This document shows, in pieces, positions 1-12,361 of a DNA stretch of 64,000 nucleotides. Position numbers and translations under genes: made by a program. Each line of letters starts with the position of its first letter. The stretch's first letter is position 1. This stretch comes from Psilocybe azurescens (lineage: Eukaryota > Basidiomycota > Agaricomycetes > Agaricales > Agrocybaceae): positions 20,107-84,106 of the forward strand of contig JAJIRX010000963.1 in NCBI GenBank assembly GCA_023853785.1, in the 5' to 3' direction. Under the pieces are notes generated by a model. That model did not search any database and was not told the origin of the DNA. It saw only the letters and a program-made list of their open reading frames with translations.

Positions 1-831
1 AGGCTTAATAATGTGACTTTATATTACAAACATTTTGATGGCTGATCGGGCTCTAAAATTCCACATCTTACTAATATATTGATGGACCGTTGGCAGAGCT
101 CTAGGCCTGATGCGAATTCCATCACCTGACTAATATTTTGATGGACTGTCTTATCTAATTATGAACGTGAAATTGAAGTTCAAATTGCTTATACTGAGTT
201 CTGAACACAGTTATACTTGAAGAGATCTGAAGGAAACATTGTAGAAACTATTTTGATATCTTTACATGCTTAATATACTACCGATGTTGCACTATTCATC
301 TGCATAGACCCAAAATTTTGATGGTTTTGCAGGTTTTCCACTTTGAAGAATGACAGTACCTGGAGTGGCAGAATTAATAGTTTTGGATGTGCTTGTAGTG
401 TAAATGTTAGCCAATTGGCTGACACAAAGAGCTGTGAAATCAGACCTTGCAGGTGGATCCTCAATATTATGAGCACTGTGATGCTTTACAATTGTGGTCG
501 TGTCTGGAATGTTTGATGTACTGGTTTTTTTAATTGGAAAGTGGTATCAGCAAAATTCAGTCTTGTTAATATGTGATTGCCTACCTTTCACCTTTCTGAT
601 ATTTTGTATGATTTCCTGCCTCATTCAAACTCCCTTTCCACTTTCTATTTTTTGATTTCATGGTTGCCGGCAGGGCCATTGATGCAGGAACAGGGGATGG
701 TGGAGCAGAGGGTGGGGAGAGTTTGTGGGGGATGCATGGGCTGAATGTTGGCATGAAAGATCCGGCAATATAGAGCGAAAGTTGCCCAGTGGTCGAGGTG
801 ACAAGGGATGATTGATGTCAAAGCTGTCTGG
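1..831. other. non-coding stretch with degenerate repeats
   Basis: No convincing gene is visible. The first ~330 bases hold several loosely repeated units around the motif ATTTTGATGG (near 33, 75, 130 and 315), which looks like an old degenerate tandem repeat. The rest is AT-rich with short frames only. The stop codon of the minus-strand gene next door lies at 832-834, so 600-831 would be its 3' flank. Confidence 0.4.
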
Positions 832-2453
832 CTATCTGTATGGGAAGGGGTTCAAATCGTTGTCTTCTGTTTGGTTGGTGTAGCGTGCAGTCTTTAACAG
901 CAGTTTCTCATTGGATGTCTGGGAAATGAGCAGTGTTTCGACAGGTGTTGGAATAGATATGGCAGAGAGTTGAGAGGACCCCGCATGGAAAGACGATGTT
1001 GGTGCTGTGGATTTGCCTTCCAAAGAAAAATGTCCCAGCAAATCGATAGACACTGTGTTCTCGTCAAATTTGAGCGATGTCAGTAGTGACATGTATTCCT
1101 TGTCTTTTGGAAGTGCGTGATCTTTGCATTCTTCTGATGCTACAATGAATATATATTAGCTGAAACCATCTGGGTACTCAAGAAGATAGAAACTCACTGT
1201 AGCATTTCTGTAAAAATTTACCAAAGATGGGAACAATCACCTTCTTCAGCTGCAGGTGCCCCGCATGGCCAAATTTCATAGGGACATCTCCAGATGTCAT
1301 TCCAGAGTGAACACTGAATTGAGTCAAATAAGCGACATAGATGGCAATGTAATAGCAAGTATCATACCTTATGACACTGAACGTTCCACCCTGGGCTGGT
1401 TCAGGCTCACCAGCAATCAAAGTTGCCTTCCATCCAGTAGCCTGTGTAATGCCGTCAAGAATGGGCTGCATAAACTGAATCATCTCTTGAATAGCTCTAG
1501 ATAACAATTGATATAAAGTCAGTAGATGATTAATATATCAGTAAGACGTACCATTGATGATCAATTGGCTCTGTGGATGGCTCTGCATGTAATCCTTTTT
1601 CATAGGCAGCCATAGCCACCTCATGCTCATCATGTGCAGCTTTCTTCCATTTTCTCTGCTCATGTAGATCCAGTCTGGAAAACATCCTGCGGGCAATTTT
1701 GTCTCGAGTCTTAGCATAGTGTTCAGCCTTAACAGACAGTTCCATGGCCATTAGCTCCTTTTCAATGCTTTCTCACGCAGTTTTCCTCCAAACGTTAACA
1801 GTGGACTTCTGGCAAGGTTTGGTGGGTGCTGCTCCGGTAAGGTATTGGGTTAAGAGGGCCAATGGTGCGGCGCCAGCTTTTGAACCCAAGGATACATCCT
1901 GGTCCTTCAAGTACTGATAATGAAACCACCTTTTGATTTGCTAAATGTTTGATTAGTTAAGCAAAGTGTGACGTAGTACCGACATAGTACTCACTCCCTT
2001 GTGATAATTCACAACATTCCTTCTGTCCTCAATCCTCTTCATCTCAAGGGCATACTCTGCGGGCGGCAGCTTGTCTTTGTTGGGTTCTATCGTCTCTGGG
2101 TCCAATGCACCGTCGTCAACAGAAGCCAAATGTTCAGTGCTCAGTTCCTGCTTGTGAGGTAGGTCCACTGGGTACCTCTTGAAGTATTGTCGCTGAATTA
2201 GCAAAAGCGCTTCTGGAATACATCCCTCAGAAACAGCAAGAGCATATGCCGGCTTCTCTCCAAGCAGGAACTCTCTTTGAGAGCCTTGGAATGCCTCTTT
2301 GTTGACCATATTTTCTATTTCAGGTGAGTATCCATGCCTCTCTGTGGTGTGTAGATTGCTTACATTACGTTGACTCAAGGGCACACAGTTCAACAAAGTA
2401 GAATCTTGTTGTTTCAAATTAGCCATACAGTCAATCTTAGCCCCTGCCTGCAT
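832..2453 (-). pseudogene. five-exon hypothetical gene with two in-frame TGA codons
   Basis: Five exons can be read on the minus strand: 2453-1995, 1940-1552, 1496-1368, 1313-1198 and 1139-832. They are separated by introns of 54, 55, 54 and 58 nt with GT...AG ends (GTGAGT, GTACGT, GTATGA and GTGAGT donors). The exon total is 1401 nt, exactly 467 codons, with phase kept across all introns and an ATG at 2453. Two TGA codons interrupt it: one at 1775-1773 and one formed across the exon2/exon3 junction (1553-1552 plus 1496). Both are one C-to-T change from CGA. From memory, the sequence resembles a family of uncharacterised agaricomycete proteins common near transposons (motifs GWKATLIAG and VHSGMTSGDVPM). 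No catalytic domain is recognised. The true N-terminus may lie upstream. It is probably a recently silenced gene. Confidence 0.6.
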
Positions 2454-2539
2454 TGCATGAGCTGGTTCGCATGTGATTCAATCTTTCACTTTGTAAGTAC
2501 CCTAATCTATCTGTTTCTGCGTATTGTAACACTCTGACT

Positions 2540-3772
2540 ACCAATTTATTCAGCCATATGAGCTGGTTCAGAATGATCGACGGCTTGTTCCACCAGTATC
2601 AGATCCAAAATTGCGTCATATGGGTGGGAAAAGATATAGCAGAACTTTTGGCAACTATTGGATTTCTTTTCAACCCTCATTTGGCCACTTCCTCTTCCTT
2701 ACCCTCTTCTTTATTCTTTCCATGCTGCTATCGCCGTTTGACTTTGTGCTGCCTCCTGATTCTTTGCCTCCTCTGCTATCTGCTGTTCCAGCACCCGTCA
2801 TGCCAGGTGTGTAATGTCTTGCTCTTTTCGATTATCTTCTTACAAAAAACCCTACAGATTCCAACATGGATATTGTCAATGCTCACGGTGAGCCATGGGA
2901 GCCGACCAACTACTCCAGCACAAAGATTTCTCTCCCTGCCCACTTTGTAGAGCCCATGAGGTCCTTTTTGATAGTTACAGTTGGGGCATGGGTTGGTATA
3001 AAACCTTGGGATGCGTGAGTTTTTTTCTTTCTTTTTTTCTTGTATCCTACACTGTTAACTCCCTTTTTAGTTCAATTGATATTGAGGCCCTGCTCCATGA
3101 TCCAGGCTCCGAGGTGAAGCACATAGCTTCATGGGATGAGGCCGTTGCCTGGTACAGGAATCGGTATCAAGCAGATGGTATTCATATCCTTCCAGCTTCT
3201 CTCACTCCCGTTGTGCCTGCCCCTCCCCCTACCCTTCCTGTTGCGCCCCCCTCCCTCTGTTATACCCGCTGCACCTGCTCCTCCTGCTACAATAATATCT
3301 CAACCCACTGTCGGCTTCTCGGAAGTGCACATTTGTTCCCCTGAACATCATACCCCCTCCGCCCTCCTATGCACTGTCTAGCCATGTGGCAGCCTCCTCA
3401 TTGGCCTTGGCAGGCATCTCCTCGTTGACCTTGGTGCACTTGAGCTCCTGCTCCTCTGGCCGCTGCTCCAGGGCTCACACTAGGGTTGTCAAGAACAAAC
3501 CTCCCTATCAGCACCCTGTCTTCTCAAACGTCCACATTGATGACTATGAATGGATACTCCCCACCAGGAAGTCCAAGGGAAAAGAAAAGGCCGCCAACAA
3601 TATCAAATCTTCCACTGCCTCTCAACACCAATCAGAGCGCCTCCAGCGTCTCTTTGAGGCTCCCATTGCCTCTGGTAGTTCATCCTGTTTTTCCTCCCAC
3701 TTGGCGTGGTGTTCAATATCCTTCCTAAGTGGGGAATTTGTGAGTAGCTTACAGGTACACAGTATGCAATAG
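2540..3772 (+). CDS. hypothetical gene, possible RNase H1 N-terminal-like domain
   Basis: A multi-exon plus-strand gene is suggested, but its ends are unresolved. A spliced stretch reads from ~2870 (DIVNAHGEPWEPTN), through VTVGAWVGIKPWDA ending at a GTGAGT donor near 3017, and resumes after the acceptor near 3070 with IDIEALLHDPGSEVKH and SWDEAVAWYRNRYQADG. The pattern of a short 'VTVG..GI' strand followed by a 'SWDEAVAWY' helix is reminiscent of the ribonuclease H1 N-terminal hybrid-binding fold found in many agaricomycete proteins; this is inference. A Pro-rich linker (3200-3300) and a basic tail with KSKGKEKAANN (3530-3600) follow. The gene is divergent from the pseudogene on its left, so the two could share a promoter around 2460-2540. 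Confidence 0.3.
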
Positions 3773-3779
3773 GCTGTAA

Positions 3780-5120
3780 TTAGTTCAATCACATGGTTTT
3801 CCGTAGTTACAAAATATATATCTTATTCCGCCCTTCACAACATTTTTTGGATTGGTTTCTGTAAGCCAAGTAAAAGCTGTGTCTGGATGCCAAGTAGAAT
3901 TGAAGAGAAAAAGCTGTAATTCAAAAATTTCATGATAAGGTCAATGAACCAGTTCGGTAGGGTATACCAGTGGTGGAAGAATGCAAAAAACTAGTAAAGA
4001 TCGTTATTTACTTCAAAGCCGTCAATTGTTTTATATTATCAATAGCAATTACATTAAATAGATGGGGAATGTCTTTATTTGAAGCCCTCCAGGTAAAAGT
4101 TGTGAATGAAAGAGACAAACGTACAGGCTCCATCAAAGCAACAATTCAAGTCAATCCTCATCCCCCAATGCCATCAGTTGTTGGTATTCCTCCTCGTCTT
4201 GTTCCAGTTGTTGTGCGTGCTTTTTTCTAGTCTATACAAGTAATGGTAAGCAATGGAATCCATAGTAGGTTCAAATGAAAACATACTGATAGCGCCTGGA
4301 ACAAAAATTAAGCCGCAGCCTGTTTTTCTCCTGGTAGCGTGCTTGAGCCTGCCTATGCTGTTCTTTCTCCAGGCTAAGTTCTTCAGGGGATGATCTTTTC
4401 CTGGAATAAATCAGCATTAGTTTCTTGCAGCTACACTGATTCAATGTTCAACATACCTCTTGATTCTTTTTCATAAGCGATCATTAGCTCTTACTCTCAA
4501 TATGTTTCTGCAGTAATATTGAATGTCCGCTATAGGTAGCTGTACATATAATTATTTTCATTCAGAGACCAATACTTTGTCAGTGATGAACAATTCTTTG
4601 TTCAAGGGTTTTTCCGGAATCAGCATTTTACCCAGAATCAGCACTTTCAAAAACTAAAACATTCATTTTGAAGGTGTACTGAGGGTGCTTCAAGATGAAA
4701 ATAATATATAATGTATACCACCATTAACTAATTCATACTAGCAGTATTTCAGACCTTCTTTCCATCTTAAAGCCTCTAACTGTGTATATGACTCTAAGTC
4801 CTCTGGCAGAAGAGTTTTGAGGTACTCGTCCTTTGTCTTGCAGTCATGGGCCACCCATAGAAAGAGCCCACCAGCTGTGTAAGAGGGTGAGGGGGTGAAT
4901 GACATTAAGTGAATGTGGAGGTGAATGAGGGTAAGTGAATGTGCGTACTGTATACAGCTTGACAAAGAGTTTGAGGCGATGTATCTAGATCCTGGTGAAA
5001 TGAAATAGGTGGGTATCAGGCCTGATGTGATGAAGGGGTAGGTAGAAAAGTCTGTTTGGAAGAGAGGGAGGTCAGTGTTGGTTCAATTGGTGGTTCAATT
5101 CTACTCAACATGGATACTCA
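3780..5120. other. stretch without a recognisable gene
   Basis: Only short frames occur here. A minus-strand frame at 4738-4965 contains an acidic and aromatic stretch (KTKDEYLKTLLPEDLESY) that looks like a decayed coding exon, but no family could be named. The rest is AT-rich intergenic sequence. Confidence 0.3.
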
Positions 5121-5127
5121 ACATGGA

Positions 5128-5990
5128 TTGACAATGCGGACAATGATTGGCAACGGAGGAATGTGCAAGAGAAGAATCAGGAGGGAAGAAGGTTTCAGAG
5201 GACAATGATTGGCATCAGAGGGATATGAGAGTGAAGAATCTGGATGGAAGGAGATTTTAGCAGACGACGATTGGGATACAGGGAGCTTACATTTGAAGAT
5301 GAGGGATGTGCGAGAGAAGAATCTGGAGGGAAGGAGGTTTCAGTGGACAATGATTGGCATCAGAAGGATGTGCAAGAGAAGAATCTGGACAGATGGAGGT
5401 TTCAGCAGACGATGATTGTGTTAGTTTTTGTGATTAAACACTTTGTTTCTAATGTTCTACACTTGATATTTGGACTTGTACAAATGGACACTTAGTTAGA
5501 ATTCGCTCTTTTCGGTGTTTTTGCACACTGTTCTGTTAATAACTTTTTGTAGAGTAAAGTTATTCAAATTCTGATCACTGATCCGGAATCCCCTCGTTGA
5601 GACGGTTCCGGTGATATATAATTTGTCACGTAATTATAGGTTTGGTGTTTTGACGCAATATTGTGGACACCTATAGTCATGCCTCGCCATTTTTAGACAC
5701 TTAGCCATGTAAAAGACCAGTATTCCTACTATGTCTGAGGAAACAAAGACACTAGAACAAGATTTGGAGTCTACAGAAGCAATTTACTATTTTCACTCAT
5801 ACTTGTCATTGTTGCGCATTTGAGATTTGACTCTATTGTTACTCATCAGTATAGCTACTGATTTGTGCATTATTGTCTATTTCTAACAGATTGGGATACA
5901 GGGAGCTTACAGTGAAAGAATATTCTGGAGGGACGGACGTTTGGGAGTGGAAGACAATTCTGGAGGGAAGGGTGTTTGGCAATGTCAGTG
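5128..5990. repeat. imperfect minisatellite, split by a solo LTR
   Basis: About five units of 62-80 bases recur. Each holds 'GACAATGATTGGCATCAGA', 'GTGCAAGAGAAGAATCTGGA' and 'GGAAGGAGGTTTCAG' in the same order (5133, 5203, 5265, 5345 and on). One unit type has an insertion reading 'GATTGGGATACAGGGAGCTT'. That string reappears at 5889 after the solo LTR, so the array was continuous before the insertion. A short open frame crosses the units, but nothing shows it is expressed. Confidence 0.6.
5419..5888 (+). repeat. solo LTR of the copia element (TSD GATTG)
   Basis: This 470-bp unit starts TGTTAG and ends CTAACA. It matches the two LTRs of the copia element at 45236-45706 and 50239-50708 almost base for base. 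It is flanked by perfect 5-bp duplications GATTG (5414-5418 and 5889-5893), so it is a bona fide insertion whose internal part was lost by LTR-LTR recombination. It agrees with the 5' LTR at the two positions where 5' and 3' LTRs differ by substitution, and carries one private change near 5680. A TATATAAT box lies near 5614. Confidence 0.95.
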
Positions 5991-5996
5991 ATGCTG

Positions 5997-6448
5997 TGTC
6001 AGGGCAACACTAAAATCAGTGTGACAAGGCCACCAACAAAGACAAGCAAGAGAGTAAGAGCAGAGGATGAGGAGAGAGCAGAGGATAGACTTATGAGGAA
6101 TCAATGATCTAAAGGTTCACACCAATGATAGTAGAAATCCTAAGAGATTGAAGCTGGGGATCTGCCTACAAAACATCCAGTATTTATACTACTCTAGAGA
6201 TGACTGACTAAGCAATGTTCCATGATGAGTAATAAGAAAAACCATGATGAATAATAAAGAAGAAAATGATGTGTAATGATGAGTAATAAACAGGATCATG
6301 ATGAATAATAAAAGGAGTGATGGTGGAAACTTCTGGAATGATCAAAATATTAAGAAAGATAAAAGATAAGATGAATGATGAATGATAAGATAAAAGATAA
6401 AAGATAATCAAGTGATGAAAATAAGAGTAGATAGGGGAAACCCTGACA
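5997..6448 (-). repeat. solo LTR of a second family (TSD TGCTG)
   Basis: The 452-bp unit has perfect 8-bp terminal inverted ends, TGTCAGGG at 5997 and CCCTGACA ending at 6448. It is flanked by 5-bp duplications TGCTG (5992-5996 and 6449-6453). On the minus strand it carries a promoter-like GTATAAATACTGG, which sets the element orientation as minus. A related copy lies inverted at 12362-12724. No internal region is present. Confidence 0.85.
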
Positions 6449-6453
6449 TGCTG

Positions 6454-6990
6454 CTTTGTGGAAGGATGGTAGGATAGAAGGAGATGGGACTTACAGATGG
6501 ACGAGGAACGTGAGCACTACTGATATGCAGAGTCAGGGCTGAGTGACTGAATAAAAAGGAACGGGGCATACAGTGAACGCAATCATAATCTAGTTCGAGT
6601 ACATCGTCAGCTAGTTGTGTGGGTGTGTGGGTTAGGGGAATTGTAACGTACCAAGGAAAGTGGAACAAAGAGAGCAAAGAAATAGAGATAGACCTTTTCA
6701 ACAGGGGTTTAGGGGCGAGTTTGAAATATGGATGGAGGTCAAGAAGACCAATCAGAATCGTTAAGCAACTGTTGATGCAATCACGTGATTTGTTTTTGTC
6801 GAGTATACTGAGTCTGGTTTTCTTAAAGTCTTCATTGATCTTTGATTCATATTCACTTAGATGTTCTCCAAAAACACCGACGGATTACTGCTTGCCAGGT
6901 TGGTGCATACCATAACTCTGTGCAGATACTGAACAATTTCAATATTATCCACTCTAGCAAGGGCACTTTGTGAAACGTCGGTGGAACAAC
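6454..6990. other. stretch without a recognisable gene
   Basis: A plus-strand frame (6619-6915) and a minus-strand frame (6408-6701) overlap, but neither resembles a known family. The right end may be the decayed 5' part of the CxC2-KDZ gene that becomes recognisable from about 6995. Confidence 0.3.
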
Positions 6991-6994
6991 ACAA

Positions 6995-8215
6995 GCAGCA
7001 TGCATAGATCATTCCCCCCGAACATGTAGCCGGGGCTTGGGAGCAAGTAACTTCATGGTCCCCTCCTGATGACAAGAACTTTGCCCTAAACGCAGATGAA
7101 GAGTGGTACAATGAAACAGTTGAGGCCAAGGTGATGGAGGAATGGCCCCTGCATCAAATAGCTGCAAAACAAAAAAAGAAAAAGAGTGTCGTTTCAGTCA
7201 GTATTTGTCTGCTTTTCATTTGACCACTGCTGACTACTAGCTAATGTATGTAGAGACATCCCCATGTAGTATGGAAAGAAACACATCGGCAGGGATATCT
7301 TGATGAGATCTTCGCTGGGAAGGAAGGGGGACTTTTGACATGCACAGCACTGTCCGGATTGCATTGCGCATTCCGTTGAAGATCCTGGCCCTCTGGAATA
7401 TAGGTGCAGAGAGTGCATCTCTCCTGACCTTACGTGCCGAGTGTGTTGTGTGAAGAGACACCGACTGCACCCATTCCATCGTATTGAGGTGCGATATTTT
7501 TTTCTAGTTTGACAATTCTGCTCTTGCTAACGTTCAAACAAGAAATGGACTGGAGCACAGTTCATTGAGGTGTTGCTCAAGATGCTGGGACTTCAGCTCC
7601 AGCTCAATCACTCTTCTGGCTACTGCAAAATCCCATTCCATGTCATTCGAATATGTTGGTGCTTCATATGAATGGCATACACTCTGTGAACATATTTTAT
7701 TGTGGTTTCCCCCGTGAAATTCCCCACCATCTCCTGCTCCTTTGTCGAAGGCTTTACCCAGCATCTCAGTTGTCGGTACAGATGTGTGCAACATTTGAAG
7801 TCCTCCGCCACCTCCACAAACTTGCACTTACTACAAAAGCATTGATATATGATTTCTACTGCTGTCTCAAAAATCAACCACAAACCTAGGCATTAACCCC
7901 CCAAAATCGCGATACCAGGCACTCTTTCGGATGATACTGCAGTGGCAACACTTACAGATGCTCAAGTGGGCGGGGTGAGCACACGATATCACTGGCGCTG
8001 CTGGGACATCAGCTGGAGAATTGGCAATCGTATGCCCTTTGTGTCCACATCCTGGCATTAACTTTTTCTGCACCCACCCAATGCAGTGCCAAACCCCGCT
8101 CATGCATGAATTCAGGCAGTTGGGATACTGCCAGTGTGGATATATAACATGATTTAGGCAACTGCCGGTACTTCATACATGGCCTTAACCACTACAGGTG
8201 GAAGCTTGTAGCCTG
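6995..8215 (+). pseudogene. CxC2-type KDZ transposase, N-terminal half, dead
   Basis: Pieces in shifting frames add up to the start of a KDZ (Kyakuja-Dileera-Zisupton) transposase gene with a CxC2 cysteine cluster. They read, in order: NADEEWYNETVEAKVMEEWP (7090-7150), a possible short intron with GTGTCG donor near 7187, then HCPDC...YRCRECISPDLTC and VCCVKRHRLHPFHRIE (7340-7490, the CxC2 cluster), then HHLLLLCRRLYPASQ and CATFEVLRHLHKLALTTKA (7710-7850), and FRMILQWQHLQMLKWAGRAH with ELAIVCPLCPHPGIN (7925-8060). Stop codons (e.g. near 7270 and 7340) and frame changes inactivate it. The DDE-like catalytic core and C-terminus are absent. It ends head-on against a second KDZ remnant on the other strand. 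The family is known for agaricomycete DNA transposons. Confidence 0.75.
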
Positions 8216-8239
8216 ATGTCAACAATTAGTATCAGATTC

Positions 8240-10640
8240 TAGGAGAATCCTGGTCTACGTACCTACACCACTCATCCCCAACTTCTTCATCTCAAAAAGA
8301 TGCTGGACAACTAAACGTTCCAGATCATCTAACGCCCTGCAATATTTCCGCTCACAAAGAATAACAAATGCCTCCTCATATTCCTGCATAGTGGGTGTCC
8401 ATCGGATAGGAATGTTGTGCTCATCTTCATATCGAAGAACTTTCTTGTTCTTAGTGGTCCAGCACTGGAATGTGGTGCAATACTGGGTGGTAATCTGTGT
8501 AATCTGCTTGCCCATGTGTCCTTCCTCTATCATGAGACGATCACAATCATTGAAACGAGCTTTTGCAGCATCACTCTTTTGTCTGACATATCGATAGTTA
8601 AGAAGGATATGATTGAAGAAAAATATTCCACAGACCTGAGTAAGTCTAAGTCAAAGAGAAGCTCCACATATTCAGCCTTCATCTGCTCTTCTGCAGGCTC
8701 CGTACGTAAACCGGCGAGATATTCATGTTCACTCTTGAGATATCTCTTGTAATCTGCAGCTCCAACGTTCAGCTTGGTGGAAAGCTCTGCAAGATGTGGA
8801 GCGTCAATCGCAATCCTCTCGAGTTAGACAGGGTGCCAATGGATCTGACAGAATTGGTTGTGAGCATGACCATGAAATGCAAGCACAATGCCACTAAGGT
8901 TCAGGGCAACCATCTTTCTCCCAAGATTACTGTTTTTGAGGGTAGTGACAAAAGCACACATAATGTCATATGCAAGACATATGTCAGATCCAAAATCTTG
9001 AAATATTCAATTGACTATGGCCAAGGGATACTTCATTCTGAATGGGGCGGATGTGAGTTTGAAAACTAAGAAACTGCCAAAAATGGATATACAGTTTGCC
9101 GCTCCAAATCATGTCGCATATCACAAGGACATGTCCATGACAGCAGACAGTCAAAGAAATCCCCACAATAGTGAATAACGCATACATCTTCTTGCGGGCT
9201 TCCAGACCTGCATTCTTCCAACGGTTGACGCATGTGTTGGTGCATTTAGCCAGTTCATCATGTTCTAGAACATTGAGCCAGGCAACTTGTTCACTATCAA
9301 GATCTTCAAATCCGTCGCAATCTGAGGGAGCACCTTCTGGCATTGTGCCTGCAGGTGTGTGAGCTGTTTCGCCCTGTTTCAGGTTCTGGACTACTGACAA
9401 GTTGAACAGGGGTATGAGGCGGATATCCAACAACCAAGGGTTGTGCGGGAGGGTCAGCTGATGGTTTCTGAGCATGAGGAGAAACCTATACTTGTAGTCA
9501 GATAAGTTTTATACCCCGAATGTATATGGACGTGCCTTCTTAACCTCATCCTTGAATACATCCACTTCTTCAGGTGAGATCCAGCGTCGAGAGGTGGAAA
9601 TATGGGTGTCAGTACAAACTGAGCCAGCACAGAACGCACTGTCGACAAGCTTCAGTGAATTATTGCCATCCACGGCAGCCAGGAGGCAGAATTTTAAGGG
9701 CACTTCGTCTTCCACTTTGTAAAGGCATGGAGGACAGACATTTTGGGTGTCCCAGGTGTCACCGCGCTTCAATTCGCCCCCAACAAGTTTCTCAACAGCC
9801 CGGATGATCTGGAGATAACAGTTGTACGTGTTGCTAAGTTGATTGGCAAGGTATGGCATATGAGGAACCTAGACAAGTCAATAAGGAGATAGGAACAAAT
9901 TCAGAGAACTTACTGTGTGATAAAAATTCAGTGTCTTGGCAAACACATTGAGGCTGAATCGGGGACATACATGCCGCGAACTGTCTGTAGAACTGCAAGC
10001 TTTCAATTGTAAATCCTAGTCGAAGTTGCTCAGGAGATGCCGGAATTATGCCAGACTCAACAAGAGTGACAGCAGCAGATTTCAAATCTGATGAGAAATG
10101 AAAAGAACAATTTCCTTGGCCTGTCAAAAGTGTCAGTAGCAGTCTCAGGAAGGAAATCTGTAACAACCTTCCAAAGAGATGATTTCAATTGACCATGGGA
10201 CCTGATTACCGTCCTCTGGACCTCTTGTAGGTGGACCTCATGATTGAAATTGGAGGAATGCTTTGACGAGGTGGGACAGCAAGGATCTCCAGGCCTGTAC
10301 CTGATGTTCTACTTGATCCTTGCGTGTCCAATGATCCTTGCGTTTTCTACTGAGTATATGTTAAATCTAATAAGAAACAGGGATGAAATACGCACTGTTT
10401 GGCAAGAGTATCCAGGAACACATCCTGCAATTGAACTTCACCCCCAGCATGACTGGAAAAAACCCTTCATCTCCTGGAGGCAGCTGAGAGAAGGTGGCAT
10501 CTTCCTCATCAATCCATTCATTGGTCATATCAATGTCATTCTCTGTGTTGCAGATAAGATCTTTGCGTTCTTGGAAACTAAGAGCTTGCAAGTTGTAAAT
10601 TCAAGTGACAAAGTGGTAGCAAATGCTACTTACTTGCAAG
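8240..10640 (-). pseudogene. CxC1-type KDZ transposase, dead
   Basis: Minus-strand fragments, N- to C-terminal, fit a KDZ transposase of the CxC1 subtype. They are: LVESGIIPASPEQLRLGFT with an 'FYRQF' step (10150-9985), YLANQLSNTYNCYLQIIRAV and CPPCLYKVEDEVPLKFCLLA followed by VDGNNSLKLVDSAFC (9860-9640), DSEQVAWLNVLEHDELAKC with CVNRWKNAGLEARKKMYALF and CCHGHVLVICDMI (9310-9110), and WTPTMQEYEEAFVILCERKY plus DDLERLVVQHLFEMKKLGMS (8410-8260). 'DGNNSLK' and 'RHGHVL'-like strings are hallmark KDZ motifs. Several frame changes and stops separate the pieces, so it is not functional. N-terminal sequence above 10170 is only weakly recognisable. Confidence 0.75.
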
Positions 10641-11860
10641 TTGTGCCTGGTATTGGGCTTTTTCAGCTGCAAGCTCTTTGGCTGACTTGTTGAGTCTGAC
10701 ACGCTTTTGGGTGCCTTCCAGCTGCTATTGAATTCCAAAACTGGTGCTGCATACAACAGTTACACCACTCAATAGGGCGGTTTCTCTTGGAGGACATGGA
10801 GAGAACAAAACAGAGCATTGAAGGAGGGATACAAGGGAGGAAGGTAAGAAAGACATGGAGGATGAGGCACAAGGACAGATTCACACGCAATCCTGATTCA
10901 AAACTAAAATTGCAGGAATAGCCATTTTCTGCAAAGGCTATGTCTGTCAAATTTGACAGTGACAGATTGCCTGTGCAGTAGATGTAAGTGCTGAGTCATG
11001 CCTGTGAAAATAAACCTCTTGCTTAACTTGGAAATAATGGTTCATGGCACCCTCCATGGTGCCGCCAACATTGAGGTTGAGGACAGTGACTGTGAGTAAG
11101 TTAGTAGCTGCATTACTTATGAATAGATACGTACTAGAGAACATAGCTTGTGGAATAGAGATATATTTATGTCTACAATGTGTCCAGTGCATGAACAGTG
11201 TAAGGGAAGATGCAGGAGCGGGGGTGGGAAGGGATGAGGAGAAGGTATAGAAGAGAGGTGGGAAGAGCGTACCTCATTTAGGGACACATGACAGAGAGGG
11301 AAGGATTTCCAACAAGGGAAATGGTGTGCGGACCAGGTGACGAGTAGACAGCAATGACAAATTAGGTATTTGTGAGCATTGATGGCGGGAGGAAGAGTGG
11401 GAATGCATTGCCGAGCATTGTGATGAAGGCCGTTGCGGCATGAGATTGACCGGGCGGCTATGGTATCTGATGAGAGATAATGGACCGAGATAATCTCAAT
11501 CTTATTATCTACTTGATCTTGTCTTATCTATATCTCTGTTAATCATATATCTAGTCTAATCTAATACTGTTGTCTTATCTATGATGGATAGTTGGTAAAG
11601 TGGACAATTGAGCCTAGGAATAACGACGAGTAAGGGGAAATAAGAGAATCTGATACAAACTAGATGGCGTGACGTGATGGTTGCCTGTCACCAGATATGA
11701 CTCCAAGGGTAGGAACCTTAGGTGAGTGGAGAGGGTGAGGACGGCAGCGGCAACAGAAAAAGGAGAGGAAGGGGGTGGGTGGTGGTTGGAAAAAGAGCTG
11801 ACGTGTATATTTGATTGTTTTCATGCCGATCAGCTGATGCCAGGCACACGTGCAGAGTAT
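10641..11860. other. stretch without a recognisable gene
   Basis: Only short overlapping frames on both strands. The part up to ~10950 may be eroded N-terminal sequence of the minus-strand KDZ gene. 11460-11600 is AT-rich with repeated 'TCTTATCTA' strings. Confidence 0.3.
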
Positions 11861-11864
11861 ATTC

Positions 11865-12175
11865 TGTATTACATATGTGATCACATGGAACATATCATGC
11901 AGTCAAGTTATACACTGCACCAATGGTGTTATCAGAGACAAAGAACTAAATTTTTTCCCCATCACAGATCCACCACCTCCAAAATATTCCCAGTAAAAAA
12001 ATCAAACAACATGCCCTTTGAAGGTGGGAATGCTATCACCCATATTGCCTACCAAGCACATGTTCAGCTGTCTTTTACCTTGCACTTTGTTGTCTTTCAT
12101 TTGTTCTATGCAGAGTGGTTAGATTGGAAGACTTGATTGCTTTAGCTCAGCAACAAACATTTTGGTTACTTTTTC
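11865..12175 (+). repeat. degraded copy of the segment at 20030-20345
   Basis: About 310 bases align with 20030-20345 at an estimated three quarters identity, in the same orientation. Shared strings include 'ATCATGCAGTC', 'TGGTGTTATCAGAGAC' and 'GGCTTTAGCTC'-like ends. This copy has lost most CpG sites that the 20-kb copy keeps (GCGATC to GTGATC, AGACGAAGAACC to AGACAAAGAACT), consistent with C-to-T decay. What it encodes, if anything, is unknown. Confidence 0.6.
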
Positions 12176-12361
12176 TTGTTTACCCTCAGCATACAGTTGT
12201 GGACAATCAAACTCAACTAAAAAAATCAACTTTTATTGACAGTCCCAAAAACCATCAGAATCAGTAGAATCCCATTTAAGAAGCTTCCTGACCAACTTTC
12301 AGCTCATCCTATTGAGCTGTTCCTCTTTAAATTACCAATTAAGGAATGCATACCTTAAAAT

